This document shows, piece after piece, positions 1 to 11,843 of a stretch of DNA of 64,000 nucleotides. The notes under the pieces were generated by a model. It made no database searches, had not been told where the DNA came from, and saw only the letters and a program-made list of their open reading frames with translations. Every line of letters begins with the position of its first letter. Positions within the stretch are counted from its first letter, which is position 1. Origin of the DNA: Hansfordia pulvinata (lineage: Eukaryota; Ascomycota; Sordariomycetes; Xylariales); contig BJKQ01000006.1 in assembly GCA_006538405.1 (NCBI GenBank), positions 1,263,001-1,327,000 of the forward strand, written 5' to 3'. The position numbers and the translations under genes are program-made.

Positions 1-1052
1 GTAGAAGATGAAGTTGATGCCCGTCAGCTGCTGCATGCACTGCAGCCCAGCACCCAGGATGGTCCGGCGCAGGGGGCTGTTGCCCTGGCTGAGGCGGCCC
101 TTGAAGCAGGCGGTCCAGGAGCCGACGTAGCTGGACTCGGGGATGAGGCTCGACTCGTACTCGTGGTTGGCCACAATCTCGGCGAGCTCGTCCTTGATGA
201 GGTCCGAGTCCTCGGGCTGGCCGCGGACGAAAGACAGCGCCTTGGCCGCGTCGGCGATGCGGCCCCGCTTGACAAACCAACGGGGCGACTCGGGCAGGTA
301 CAGGAGGCCGCCGCCGAGGATGATGGCCCAGAGGAACTGCACGCCGATGGGGATCCGGTACGAGCCCGAGTCGGGCCGCGCCTGGGACGTGTAGACGACG
401 CAGTTGGCGAGCAGGATGCCGATGGTGATGCAGAACTGGTAGCCCGACACCATGGCGCCGCGGACCTTCTTGGGCGCAATCTCGGACATGTACAGGATGA
501 CGACGGCCGAGATGAAGCCCACGCCGCCGCCCGCGATCAGACGCCCAAAGACGAACAGGACCTCCTGGTTGGTGCTGGCGATCTGCATGATGCAGCCCAC
601 GCAGAAGATGAGACACCCGATGATGATGGTGATCCGGCGGCCGATGAAGTCGGCAATGTCGCCCCCGACGAGGGCTCCGAAGAACGTACCGCAGGACAGA
701 ATCGAGGTGAAGAGGGACTGCATCTGAGTCGGAAGCACAAACTCGGCCGCGTCGACCCCAATCGGCGCCTTGGCCTCGTAGTCGTAGGGGATGCCGGTGT
801 AGAGGGTGATGAAGTAGGGCATGGCCAGCACACCGGACATCCAACCTGCAGAGTGCTGCGTAAGCCTTTGTGCGCTGTTCAAGAGACGATGAACCGGCCC
901 CTGAGTGATCGACCCTTAGACTCACCAGTGTCATATCCGAAGAAGATACCGCCAAAGGCGGCAAAGGCACAGATGAGGTAGGCCTTGATGGTGACGGGGG
1001 CCTCGACGCGGGCCACGTCGGCGGTGCCCTGGACCACGGTGCCGCCGGCCAT
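1..1052 (-). CDS. MFS sugar (hexose) transporter, 5' part, runs off the left edge
   Basis: Sugar-porter-family member of the major facilitator superfamily, expected in the plasma membrane. Exon 1 is 1052-926, the intron 925-846 (GTGAGT...CAG, 80 bp), and exon 2 starts at 845 and leaves the window at base 1. Across the splice the reading is FGYDTG-WMSGVLAMPYF, the conserved first transmembrane segment of fungal glucose transporters. Later one sees GRLIAGGGVGF followed by SEIAPKKVRGAM, the sugar-porter loop signature, then LPESPRWFVKRGR after helix 6, and at the edge LQCMQQLTGINFIFY at the start of helix 7. About 320 residues are present, so roughly the C-terminal 200 are missing. The start MAGGTVVQG is chosen because the open frame upstream is low-complexity. 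It resembles the RCO-3/HGT-1 type of glucose transporter or sensor; the exact substrate cannot be read from the sequence. Confidence 0.93.
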
Positions 1053-1276
1053 ATTGTTGGGTTGAGCTTGTTGAGTCTTCTTGCCGGTTGTTGTTGTTCT
1101 TGTTGTGGGTGACGGTCTCAGATGGGAGCGGGCGGGCAAAGGTTTCCCGTGCCCGGCGTGATGATGCTCAAGCACAGTAGAAGAGGAAGCTGGGGAGACG
1201 AATTACGACTCTGGCTCGGAGTAAGAAGAAAGGGGAGAACGGCTCTCGTAGGGAATCAGGCTACCATGGGGCTGGT

Positions 1277-1282
1277 TATATA
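1277..1282 (-). promoter_or_regulatory. Probable TATA box of the MFS transporter gene
   Basis: TATATA on the minus strand about 225 bp upstream of the transporter start codon, within a comparatively AT-rich patch (1260-1330). Spacing fits a leader of roughly 190 nt. Motif match only. Confidence 0.4.
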
Positions 1283-4200
1283 GGTCTCTTTGCCAACAAC
1301 GCATTGTTAGGCAGGTAGCCTAGGAGGTAACAATAGAACAGTTTGGCATTCAATGTCACCTGTCACAGACATCCTTGCCGGTCCAGCCATCCAGTCTCTT
1401 GCTAATGGGGCAAGCTGTGCCGGTTAGTCTATCTGAATCAGTGAATCAGAGAGCGAGTACGTTACACGGCGCCCCCCCTCGTTTGCCACGAGGCCCATGT
1501 CCGATTTGAAATTCCGAGGGGGGAGGGAGCTGATGGTTGGGGGGAGAAGGACGCTTGCAGGTCAGGCGGGAGCTCGTGATTGGCGAATCCCGAGGGCTCC
1601 AGAACGAGCGTTCGATTTACGAAGAGGGAGCAAGTACGAAAAAAAAGGGCCGTTGATGAGTCGACGAGAGTGAGCATCAGAGCGTCTGGACTGTCCCGGG
1701 GCGGGCCCCGAACGGAGGATGGATCTGGCAGACCTGAACTATCCCCACGCCCCTCCCCCAGAGTACGAGTATGGAATCCGACTGCATGTCCTCCCATCCC
1801 CAGAAAGGGATATGTGCCGTTCGTAGGCGGGAGGGTGCCGGGGCAGAATGGCACATGCTGCAACCACGATCGGCTGACATGCTGGCTTCCAATGACCGGC
1901 CAGCTCGCGGCCCTCGTCATGACCAGGGTCGAGAAAGTCTTCGTACCGTATGGCACAACAAGCGTGCGACAGAGCTGTCCAGACCGTGTTGGCTCATTCG
2001 GTATGTGCCCGTGGGTGTTTGCTCATGAGTAGTCAGTTCCGCCTCCGAACCAAGCAGGGCCTACTCTAGAGAAAACACGAGTGAATGGGCTTGTAGGTTT
2101 ATGCTCCGGCACTGGCACTGAAGAACATGCACTGCTCTGCATGTCGGGTTGTCTCCAGGTAACAGCCACTTGGAGTACAGAACCGACCATTCGCTACCTA
2201 CTATTCAAGGCAGCGTTTCCACCTCACATTCTGCACACCTTACTCTTTTCAGTGTCAACAGCCTTTCGATGTACGAGTATACCTGGATGCTCACGCAACA
2301 GCTTAGACACGGGTTTCTCGCACTAGGATCAGAGCGGTTCTCGCACTGTCGCCCGTATGCTTCCTGTGCTCGCTATGTGTACGGAGGCGTGGGCCAGGGC
2401 CCTGTACGAGTATTTGACAGGGATCTTCTCATGAGCTGGAGGGCATTGCGGTCCTCAGCGCGTCGTCGACAACATAGCTGACTTGTTGGGTGTCTCAGCT
2501 GCCTCAAGTAGGGCCGAGGCGTAACCTGGTAGCTGAGTTCCAGGCGCCCGCAGAAGCCTCGAGGGGGGGGGAGGGAGCTTGGCTTGGACGCGGCGAGGCG
2601 AGGCGCAATGGGCCACAGAGAGGTAGCAGGCGACGTTACATGGATGAATCCATGGCTGCGGGCGGCTGGCGTGATCGGAGGCCGGAAAGAGCGGGCGCTT
2701 ACCGCTACATTTAGCCCCAAGTCATGAGGCAGGCAGTCTCGATTCTTCTCTATTCCCCGTGATATTGTCTCCGCAACTTGCTAGCCCCGGGGTAGCTCAG
2801 GTGTGGGAGCGGGAGTGTGAGCGTGCCGCCTTACCTGGGCCTCCGCCCGCCTCGCCTCCGCAGGTGCGGGTTACCGGCGGGCGTTACCTCTGGGCAAGTG
2901 TGCTTTCACGTCGCCAGTCACACCTTGAGCACATAAGGTAATGGGGGCGGCACCGATGGCCCTACGGCAGACGGCCATGATCTGATTGGGCCCGCAATGA
3001 CGTCCGGGACATGCTCGTGTTGCGGGCCAGCCTTACAACAGTGAGAGTCGTGACAGAGAAGCCGAGCGAGGGGCCTGGTGCCGAGTGTCGCGTGACCAGA
3101 GTGGAGGTAGCGCCTAGAGGCGTGTGTTTGGCCGAGGGCGTTCCCGAGGGCGTTCGTTTTTGTCGGCGGAACTCAAGGCTGTTGTGGCTGGGCGCCAGGT
3201 GGTTGACCTGGGTGTAAAGTTCAGTCCGGGCACGCGGCCGCCGAGAGCACCCAAGGCAGTAAGTAAGGAGCGTATCGAGCTAGAAAGGACGTGAGCATCA
3301 AGCGATTGCCGGGTCGAACGACAGCGCGTATGAGCATCGCCAGGGGCGGGAATACGAACGAAATGGCATGCCAGGCCAACGGCGCGCTGCGTCGTTGCTA
3401 TCGGGCCGATGTTGGCGAGGCTTTGGTCAGACGTCGCAAGCAGCAGAAAACCGTCCAATGGGCCCGGCCGGCTGCGCCAGAAGGTGCTGGTTGGGACGGG
3501 CCAGGCCTTTCTGGTCCCTAGAAAGTTGGAGGGGTGCCCCAGACCCTGGACTGGGGTAGCTGTGAAGAGGGGGGGAGGGCGAAGGTTGAGTGGTGTACGA
3601 GTGTGCACACCATGTGGGATGTGAAGAGCTAAAGTCCGGGGGAAAGGAGAGGGTCCGCCAAAGAAGGTGAGGGCGACTGGGGGGGGTTCCACCTGGAGCC
3701 GTCCATCAGACAGGGGGCTCCTCAGCCCGGTAACTTCCAACGGGGGCCCCAGCTGGAGTTCAGCGAGTTTGCCCGTACCTTAGGTTAGCACCTGAGGCAC
3801 TGTACCTCGCTGGCGTCCAGTGGGTGCCAGGTGCCTGCCTAGCCCGGCCCTGGCCTCTGAGGGGGTGAGGGGCTGTTGGATGGGCTCCTGCAGCGGGTTC
3901 CGCCCAGTGGCATCGGCGCTGCCGGCTCCATCAACCCCGGATCTCCTGTCAGTCCAGCCCAGTGATCAGTGGTGGATCCATCCCAGCCGTCAACTTCATC
4001 GTCCGTTCACTCATCAGCATCATCCAACCCCGGTCCCGTCTTCCCTCGGCCTGAACAGCCCCAGCCGGATCCCGCACCACGCTCGCAAGCCTGCGTACGC
4101 AAGCCACATGCACACGAGAAGGGCCGTTTCAGAGGCGCCTGGCGTTCTCACCCACGTCCTTGGCGCCGCCCGCCTACAGCCAACTGCGAGACGCCCTCGT

Positions 4201-4341
4201 GATAGTACGCTCCCGGATCCGAGCGGACAGCGGGGACGCGCAGACCACTCACGTCTGTCGGGATGACATGGCACTGCGAGCACCCTTCTTCGAGTCCGAG
4301 TGACAGACTGTCAGCTCCACGCGCGGCATGACGGCCAATTC

Positions 4342-4363
4342 GACTGACTGACTGACTGACTGA
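4342..4363. repeat. GACT tetranucleotide microsatellite
   Basis: Five and a half tandem copies of GACT in intergenic DNA. Confidence 0.95.
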
Positions 4364-5797
4364 TTCCAAATGAGCGACGCTGCTGCTCCGCACACGCGCC
4401 GACCAGCTCATCTCCATGCGAGATAGCTTCGGCCGTCAACCCCAAAAGTACCCCGGCCCCGAACCGGTGCCGGAGCCATCTTCAGCCACCAACCCGGGGC
4501 GCCCTCAGCGCGCCTGGCTTGCCAAATCCCTGTCGCCCTCTAGAGGCCACTCTCACGTGGCCGGCAAATCCTCCCAATTCTGTCACCATACAGATCCTAG
4601 CCGAGGCCCCTCCGTTTCTGATGGTAGTTCTGCTCCGGGCCCGGAATATGGAATAGAGGAAAAGTTTTCCATCCACTCGGCCCGGCCAAATCCCAGCTTC
4701 GAGTATCCCATGAGTAAGGATGGCCTGCCCGACTGAACAAGACCCCTACCCACATCATGTTCTAGACAAGCTGCAACGCTGGGGAGTCGAGCCTTTCATT
4801 ACCCTCTCTCCCCTGCAAGCAACCTCCATCGGTTCTCCTCCAATACCAGCTCGCACCCACAGAGCCGGCCAGGTTGGACACGCGCTGCGAAAGCCACGCC
4901 CAAGGACCATGGATGTGCGACATTGGCAGTCATGCTGTGCCCTGTCGGCCAGTCCCGAGCAGATGGAACAAGGCGGCACAAGGCCCCTTTCTGCATGTGT
5001 CGCACAAGAACCCCGCCCTCCGTCCGTCTTACCTGCTTCCCTCCGTGTCATCACGCCCTGATGGCCCGGTCGGGTACCCGCATATCGTATTGCCAAGGCC
5101 TCTGCCCTCGTTGCCCACGCGCACGTTGCAGGACACCGCGGCCCGCGAATGGATACACAAATACTGCGGGCTACGGTTGGTCCGCCCTTGATGCGATGAG
5201 CCGCACCCCTTCGTCCGCAAACACAAAGCCCATGCGCGTAAGCCGACGACGGGGTTGCAGGTGGCTGGAGTGGCTTCGCCACCCTGTGTAGATATTGACT
5301 TGCTTGTCCGGAAACTCTGGAACTTGGTGCCGTAGATTCATGTAGACCAAATCCTGTGTGATGCTGGGAAGATTGCAAGGGATGACTGTCTTTGACTTCG
5401 TCGCACAGCCTTCATCTGCGCAAATGACAGCGACTTCGGAGAGTTTGACGTCTGCTGCTGTTGTGTCAGCCACCTCATGCCAGGAAGTTGAGGGCCCATT
5501 ACTCTCGCAGTCTGAATGCTGATTGAGGCCGCCAGCTGTCGGGAACAGGAAGGAAGAACACAAATACAGACTGAGAAAAGACGATGATGGGGAAATGACA
5601 GCAACTCACCCTGAATGGCGCTCGGTCCCTTTTTTGACCTCGACGTCGACATCATGCTCTACACGGGATTTTGACAAGCCGCGTACGCGAGTGCTGAGTC
5701 CTTCATGTGGAGTACATAGAAAAGGGGAAAGTCAAGCTGTGATGATTCGTTTCCAACGGAACTGGCTAATCGCCCACCCTTTGCCAGCGGTATACCA

Positions 5798-8375
5798 TCA
5801 CGCGTTCGCCAGCTTGCGAACCCGCTTCTCAACAAAATCCTCAAACGCCTGTACACCGCCGGCGAGCCGGGCTAGCTTCCCGTTTCTGAGGCGAAGCACC
5901 TCGCGCCGCCGTGGCGCGGCGTCTCTAGTGCCACCATTTTCATCGCCACTGCCGTCGCTGTCGCTCCCGTCTCCTTCACCTTCGTCGTGAACAAGGCCCT
6001 CGATCACTCCTCGGACGAACCACCGGTCATGGCTGACAAGGACAACGGCGCCTGGCCAGCCGCGCAAGGCTTCGCGCACGGCCGCCACCGTCTCGTAGTC
6101 GAGGTGCGTTGTCACCTCGTCCAGGACCAGTAGATGCGGCGCGGCGCGGAGCACTCGTGCCAGTTCCAAGCGCACCAGCTGCCCACCCGACAGGCGCGCC
6201 ACGGGCACGTCCGAGGCCACGCGCCCCGCCAGGCCCAGACGGGCCAGAAGGCGGCGGATCTCCCCCTCCTCCGTCGTCGACCCCTCTGCCTTAGATTCGG
6301 CTGCCAGGAGCGACAGCGCGGTGAGCTCCGGCTCGGCCCGCCCTCGAACCTGCAGTTGCTCCACGGCGTGTTGCGAGTAATAGCCGCGGCGCAGGCGAGG
6401 GTGGGCGATCAGAGTCCCCGAGACAGGGAGTGCCTCTTCGGCCAGCAGCCTAACGAGAGTCGACTTGCCGCTGCCGTTGAGACCCAGGATACCGATGCGG
6501 TCGCCCATGGAAACGGTGAGACCGACGCCGTCGAGAACGAGCGGCGACTTCTTCGCAGACGGGGCGTACCGGAATGAGACGTTTTCCAGGGACAGCAAGG
6601 ACCCTGGGAAGCGCAGCTCAGCCGGGTCCGGGATACCGAAGCTAACGGGTTTGTCATCCTGCTCGACATCGATGGCGGCCCGCGCCGACAGATGGTAGCC
6701 GACCAGGTCGCGGTTCAGCTTAAATCGGCCCCCCTGGCGCTGACCTCAAGCCCCATGCGGTCGTCAAGCTTCTTCTGCCGCGACTTAGCCTGCCGCATCT
6801 TGTTCTGGTCGTCCTTAGCCTTGCCCTCCTTCTTGTTGCGCTGTATCGTCTGCTGTATATGCTCTTTCTGCTTGTCTTGGGCCTCCTTCATTTTGGTCAG
6901 GTGGGCCTTTTTCTCGGCCTTAGACGACTCATACATCGGCAGGTCGCCATGGAAGTATGTCAGCTCTTTGTCCTTTATGATGAGTAGGTCGGTGCAGAGC
7001 GAGATGAAGTCTCGGTCGTGCGAGACGAGGACCAACGTGGGCGCGTCCGACGACGACTCGGCGAGCGACGATAGAAAGTGCTGCAGCCACATGATTCCCA
7101 GGAGGTCGAGGAAGTTGGTCGGCTCGTCGAGAATGAGTATGTCCGACTTTTGCAGCAGGCAGGCCGCGAGCGCCGTCCGCATGCGCCAGCCGCCCGAGAG
7201 GCTCGACACGGGCTGCTGTGTGCGGACGTCGCTAAAACCCAGCCCGGCAAGGATCTTGCGCGCGCTGGTCTCGGTCTCGGCCAGCTTGGACGGCTCGATG
7301 GACAGCTGGAGTTCTGCGAGCATGTCGGCCGCCTCGCTTGTCTCCTTAGCCAGGGCTTCGGGCAAGATCTCTTCATCGGTTTGCTCATATCTATAGCGCG
7401 CTTGTCAGTACTTCGCGGTGTTGTCCTTCATCGTCGTTGCCTTGCGCAGGCAGAAAAAGGGGCGGGGGGTTCTCACTCTTTGAGGTACTCGGCGACCTGC
7501 TTCTCCATGGCAGTCAGGGCTTTGCGCGCCTGCATGCCCCTGGCACCGCTTCGCAGCCTGGCATCCTTGTCCTTCAAAAACAGCTCCCTCTGGAGGCGGT
7601 CGTGGCGGACCTTACGGTAGCTCCGCAACGCGCCGTGCGAATGTGTGCTTTCGATGCCCCGGGTGAGCACTAGGAGGGCCGTGGCATCAGAAAATGGTTG
7701 GTGGAAGGAGATTTACGGGATATTGATTGTGTCGAGGGCAGTCGTACCTTGCACCTCGCGCTCCACCTCGCCTCGTGAAGTGGCACGCTCAATGACCTCC
7801 TCGAGCACGGTAGGGCCATCGCTTCTGCCTAGCGGCGCGGTGGAGACATCGGGCCCCCTCTCGTCGGAGCTGGTGTCTCCGATATCCGTCTGCTGCAGAA
7901 TGGTGATGCGCGTTTCCTCGGGTATGCCTGGAATCAGCTTCTGCGCGATGGCCTTGAGCAGGGCTGTCGTTCCGTGGGTTAGAAGGCATGGCACATACGG
8001 ACCTGCTCTGATGACGAGATGCGGCTTACTTGATTTGCCGGTGCCGTTGCGGCCGACGACAGCGTAGCGCTGGCCTGCTTTCAAGCGCAGCGTGGCGTTG
8101 GTGAGGATCTCGGTGCCCTCGCTCTTGGCCTTGGCCTTGCGCTTGGTGTCCGACTTGGCAGCCGAGGTCACCACGATGTTGAGGCCCTCGATGTCGAGCT
8201 TCAGCGACCGCCCTCAGGATCATGTCAGCTTGGGCGGGTATGGGAGAAGGGGTCAAAGTGATATGATGGGTGAGGGGGAGGTCACCTCGCGGTAGTTAGG
8301 CGCCGCGATATCGAATCTCGTCTGCTTGCTGGTGCAGAGGATGGACGAGACCGAGTCGTCCACCATGGAAGTCAT
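5798..8375 (-). CDS. ABC-F family ATPase (twin ATP-binding domains, no membrane domain), with an apparent frameshift
   Basis: Soluble twin-cassette ATPase of the ABC-F class (relatives of Gcn20, Arb1 and Uup, which act on ribosomes). Exons: 8375-8286, 8198-8030, 7963-7748, 7669-7477 and 7390-5798; introns of 66-87 bp. Domain 1 has Walker A GRNGTGKST (its last Thr codon is restored by splicing), signature LSGGWRMR, Walker B ILILDEPTNFLD and switch LVSHDRDF. A charged linker rich in Lys and Gln follows. Domain 2 has GLNGSGKST, LSGGQLVRLELAR, LLVLDEVTTHLD and VLVSHDRWF. Between linker and domain 2 the frame breaks: at a run of six G (plus-strand C at 6729-6734) one base is missing, after which the expected GGRFKLNRDLVGYHL follows. 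With that base restored the exon lengths sum to an exact 753-codon frame. The gene therefore looks functional and the break is probably a sequence error. Cellular role is inferred from the family only. Confidence 0.88.
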
Positions 8376-9736
8376 GGCGACTTGAGCTTGAGGCGGCAGA
8401 TGCCTCCTTGGTACTTGGATGAAAGACGAATATGATACTTGGTACCTGGTAGGTACCAGGCCTACATGGATGTGTGACGAAGGCAGGTCGAGACAGTTTC
8501 ATCAATGAGGCCCTCAGTGGCTCTTTCCTCCAATGCGACGGGGGAGGCCGATGGGTGAATGCGGGTACTGCAGCGCTCCTTCCACGAATGAACAACGCCC
8601 TTTCCAAATGCTTGGTACAATAATGAGATGAGAATCCAGATGGTACAGTCCATGTGCATTGTGCGCCCCCTCGTTCAATGCGTCCATGGCCTCTTCTTAT
8701 ACCAACGACTCGTCTCGGTTAATTGATTGCCCGCATCCATTCGACAGCCTCGAGCTCCCTTCAGTAGTAGCTACTACCTGGCCTGTTCCATCGGATGCCC
8801 GCAAGACCTTCGCCGTTGACGCGTCGAAAGGCGTGCAAGTGTGTCCCGACAGCCCGGCGTCAAAGAGCAGAGCATGGAGCGAGAGTTGAGCCACCGTCGC
8901 CGGCCCGTTGGCGTTAGCGCCGATGAATCATCTTGAACCACGTATGTGGGATCCAATAGGGCGGCGCCGCGGCCTATGGATGAGGGGCGGAGCGGGCAAG
9001 GCAGTGTCTCTTCGCGGACAGCCCCTTGACGCTCCCCTTTTCTTCTCTTCGCCGTACTGCGGCGTGTCCGAGCAACTCCGTTGCCATTCCTTGCTGACGT
9101 ACTGAATAGTTCAATTGACCAGAATGGAAGCTAAGACCCCGAAACGCCGTGGCCGCGTACTCGAACTGTCGTTCAAATCGACAGGGCGCGAGCTTCGCAG
9201 ATACTCGATCAACGTCGTCGATCTCAACATCTAGACTCACAACCTGCCAATGGCCGATTGCCACTGCAGGGCAGTAGCCTTTCCAGGACACGACCGATTC
9301 GTCCCCCTGTGCGCTCCGCAGCAGGAGACCAAGAGCATTTCCCACGCATGGAAGGAGTCGATGTCAAGGGCTCGCGCGACTGCTGCTGGTCCAAACACAG
9401 CTCGCGCATACGATCAACACATTCACGAACACGAATCAAGTATACAGGCACAGTGTGCAGATATGGGGAAAGGGAAAGCAGCCGCTGAATTGAAAGCAAT
9501 GTCGCTAGGGGGTTGGAAGACCGCCCTGCTTCCTCTGCAAAGTGTCCCTGCAAAAGCATCGCTATGTCCTCTACCCAGTGCTCTCCTCAAAGTGTCGCTA
9601 TGTTTTCCGTCCAGTGTCCCTGTCTCCTCCGCAAAGCCGCACAACAAAACATGGAAACAAGAAACCATCACCTAGCGATACAGGACATGATCAACCTGAA
9701 AACCCCTTCCTTCTCCTCCAATTCCATCCACAGCCT
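8376..9736. other. Intergenic region, no gene seen
   Basis: Lies between the start of the ABC-F gene and the 3' end of the Cys-rich gene. At 8438-8461 there is an inverted arrangement of GGTACC-centred sequence (TGGTACCTGG and TAGGTACCAGG). No open frame with recognisable content. Confidence 0.6.
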
Positions 9737-10484
9737 TTATTCCCGACCCTCCATCAGCCAACCGAAAACGCCCTTCACACAAGGGCAGCCAATGAATCTG
9801 CCCGCCTGGCACCTCGAATTCTTCCCCTTGCATCCTTCTACGTAACAAGAGATATCTACCAGATTGCACTTCCGGCAGGGGCAGCCGTTCCACCAGCCTC
9901 GGGTGCAGGTGCCCAATTCCTTGTCGAAGGTGGTCTTGCCGTCGCATGCTGTGAGGAAGGACCGGTGAGTGACATGTTTGATGGCGGAGAGGACAATCGG
10001 CGAAGGGGCAGGGACAGAGGAAAGAAGGGAAAGGGGGCGGGAAGAGACACACCGTTTCGGAAGCATGAACGAACGTTACCATTGCACCTGTCGCAGTTGC
10101 AAAACTTGAAGGCGTTCTTGCCACAGTAGCCGTGCGTGTCGTTCTTGTGCTTGAAGATGGGGTTGCAACCCGGGTGCTTGGCTACATGCAGGGCGCCCGA
10201 GGTTGGTCACCGTGACTCTACACCATCAATAAGGGGGGGCTGCATGTGTACTTACCACCGTCAAAGCAGCCATGGTGCTCGCTCTTGTGGCATCTGTAGT
10301 TGAACCAGGAGCTCTTGGGGTCCTGGCCGTGAACGTGGGGCTTGTCGTCGTTGGGATCCTCCGCGGTGGTCGCCAGACCCGTATCTTCCGACCCTGAAGG
10401 ATGATCAGTGCTCACCTAGACTCCCGCGGCCTCGATCAGGGACATGATGGCCATGAAGGCATAGACGACAACGTGATAACGCAT
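9737..10484 (-). CDS. Cysteine-rich putative secreted protein, interrupted by an in-frame TAG in codon 23
   Basis: Exons 10484-10256, 10181-10080 and 9948-9737, with introns 10255-10182 (GTAAGT) and 10079-9949 (GTAACG); all junctions keep frame. The N-terminus MRYHVVVYAFMAIMSLIEAA is a hydrophobic signal-peptide-like segment. The next coding stretch is in the same frame but separated by a TAG at 10418-10416. The predicted mature part has 17 cysteines and two similar blocks, GWWNGCPCRKC and GRFIGCPCVKG, suggesting an internal duplication of a GCPC module. I do not recognise a named family; size and Cys content are those of small secreted fungal proteins, including effectors and antimicrobial proteins, and no function is assigned. 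An intron hiding the TAG would be only 22-28 nt and would not fix the frame, so this may be a pseudogene, a C-to-T (CAG to TAG) mutation, or a site of readthrough. Confidence 0.6.
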
Positions 10485-10549
10485 GGTTGAGAGGTCTCGT
10501 GGTTGTCGGCTCAAGGGCGAGAAGCTGTAACGGCACGGCGGTAGCGATG

Positions 10550-10905
10550 ACACGGAAGCGGTGATGACGCGGAAGCGGTGATGGAAGAAAGAAGTGGTAT
10601 TTGTAGTACGAGAGTGACACGATGTAAAAGAAGTGACTACGTAGAAGAAGTTATGAAGGGAGAGCAGTGATGACGGGAAAGAAGGGGGTGGGGGTAGGGG
10701 GCTTGATGGCTCAATGGAAGTGATGTGATGGCGGGAGAGAAGTGATGACGGAAAAGAAGCTTTGGTGGCACAGAAGTGTTGATGGGCGAGAAGTGATGGC
10801 GGAAGAGAAGTAATGGCGGAAAAGCAGTGATGGCTCAATAGAAGTGATGGCGGGAGAGAAGTGATGACGGAAAAGAAGCGTTGATGGCACAAAAGTTGTT
10901 TGGGT
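10550..10905. repeat. Degenerate minisatellite in the probable leader of the Cys-rich gene
   Basis: Imperfect head-to-tail units of about 15-20 bp built from GTGATGGCGGAAGAGAA and GTGATGACGGAAAAGAA, clearest from 10730 to 10890. It lies directly upstream of the Cys-rich gene start, downstream of a TATA box on the same strand, so it may be transcribed as 5' UTR. Confidence 0.8.
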
Positions 10906-11843
10906 ACAGAAGTGGTGCTGGCTCAAGTAGCAAGAACAATGTAAGTTGGCAGTCGAGTTTGTTCCGTGGATGAAAGACGAGAAAGACGGGACGAGAAACC
11001 TCAGGGGAGAGGGGGAGAGCCCTCCCTTTTATAGTCGCAACAGAGAGCGAGGTGTCCGCGGCAAAAGGGGGGGGCGGGGGTCTCCAACTGTCGCTGCAGA
11101 GTCTCGTTGCTGTTGAGGTGCGTGCCGAGCGTTTGGGCGCATGGCGAAGCGGGGATTCGCACGTCTTTGACATGGTGCAGGTCTTGACCATGGTGTGAGA
11201 GGCACGAGGCAGAACCAAAGTCAGAGAACCAAATAGTCGTCGGGCGTCCCATGATGCACGCGAGCTTCTACTTCAAAGAGAGGCGCATATGTAGGAAACC
11301 CATCCGGGCTCAAGACACGTCATCCGACCTGCCCAGCCTCCAACACACAGAAACCCTCTGGAGACTCTAAAAAGTAGACAACCATGGCGGACTCAAACCA
11401 CATGTTCCCGATGAAGAGAGCACAGATGCCCTGTTGAATATGACACTCATGCTGGAGTTTTGAAAGAATACTTTTAGAGCTTAGAACTGTCTGAATGGTA
11501 TCTGTCTACGTAGTTGCAGCCCATACCTGAGAGCCTAGTCTGGTGGAAGGTGTGGAGGAAGCACAGACCGGCGGGGATGTGGCGGGGCACGAGGAAGGAG
11601 AAAGGCGTGAGGTCGCATGAGGCTTTACTTCCAGAATCTTCCGACTCCACGGCTTCTCGGACACTCTGAGTTTGAGGTGCATACAAAGTATGCGCGCAAC
11701 GCCACCTGCATTGCGGGTTCGGGGGATCTTGAAAGGCCGACGCCCTTGGATATCTCAAGACGAGCTATGATGGACATCAGGCCATGCTGTACTCAACTCA
11801 GTGCTCGTCTGTTGGGAATGTAAACAACTGCGTAAACATGGGC
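10906..11843. other. Intergenic region, no gene seen
   Basis: Contains the TATA motif noted separately. No open frame with recognisable content; this is upstream DNA of the Cys-rich gene and the 3' side of the lipid kinase gene. Confidence 0.55.
11026..11033 (-). promoter_or_regulatory. Probable TATA box for the Cys-rich gene
   Basis: TATAAAAG on the minus strand in an otherwise GC-rich stretch, about 540 bp upstream of the start codon. If used, it gives an unusually long leader containing the minisatellite. Confidence 0.4.

Larger units (their letters stand above)
1053..5797. other. Long intergenic region without a convincing gene
   Basis: No open frame here shows a recognisable domain or a believable set of spliced exons. 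The longest, on the minus strand at 1462-1956, has the composition of translated GC-rich non-coding DNA. Three copies of the TACGAGTA octamer lie at 1764, 2272 and 2405, and a GACT tandem repeat lies at 4342-4363. A minus-strand frame at 5171-5563 has somewhat more protein-like composition but could not be joined to other exons (see findings). Confidence 0.6.

Noticed and set aside
10388..10415. Micro-intron removing the TAG of the Cys-rich gene
   Set aside because: The sequence has donor- and acceptor-like ends, but the intron would be 22-28 nt, below known fungal minimum, and would leave the TAG or break the frame.
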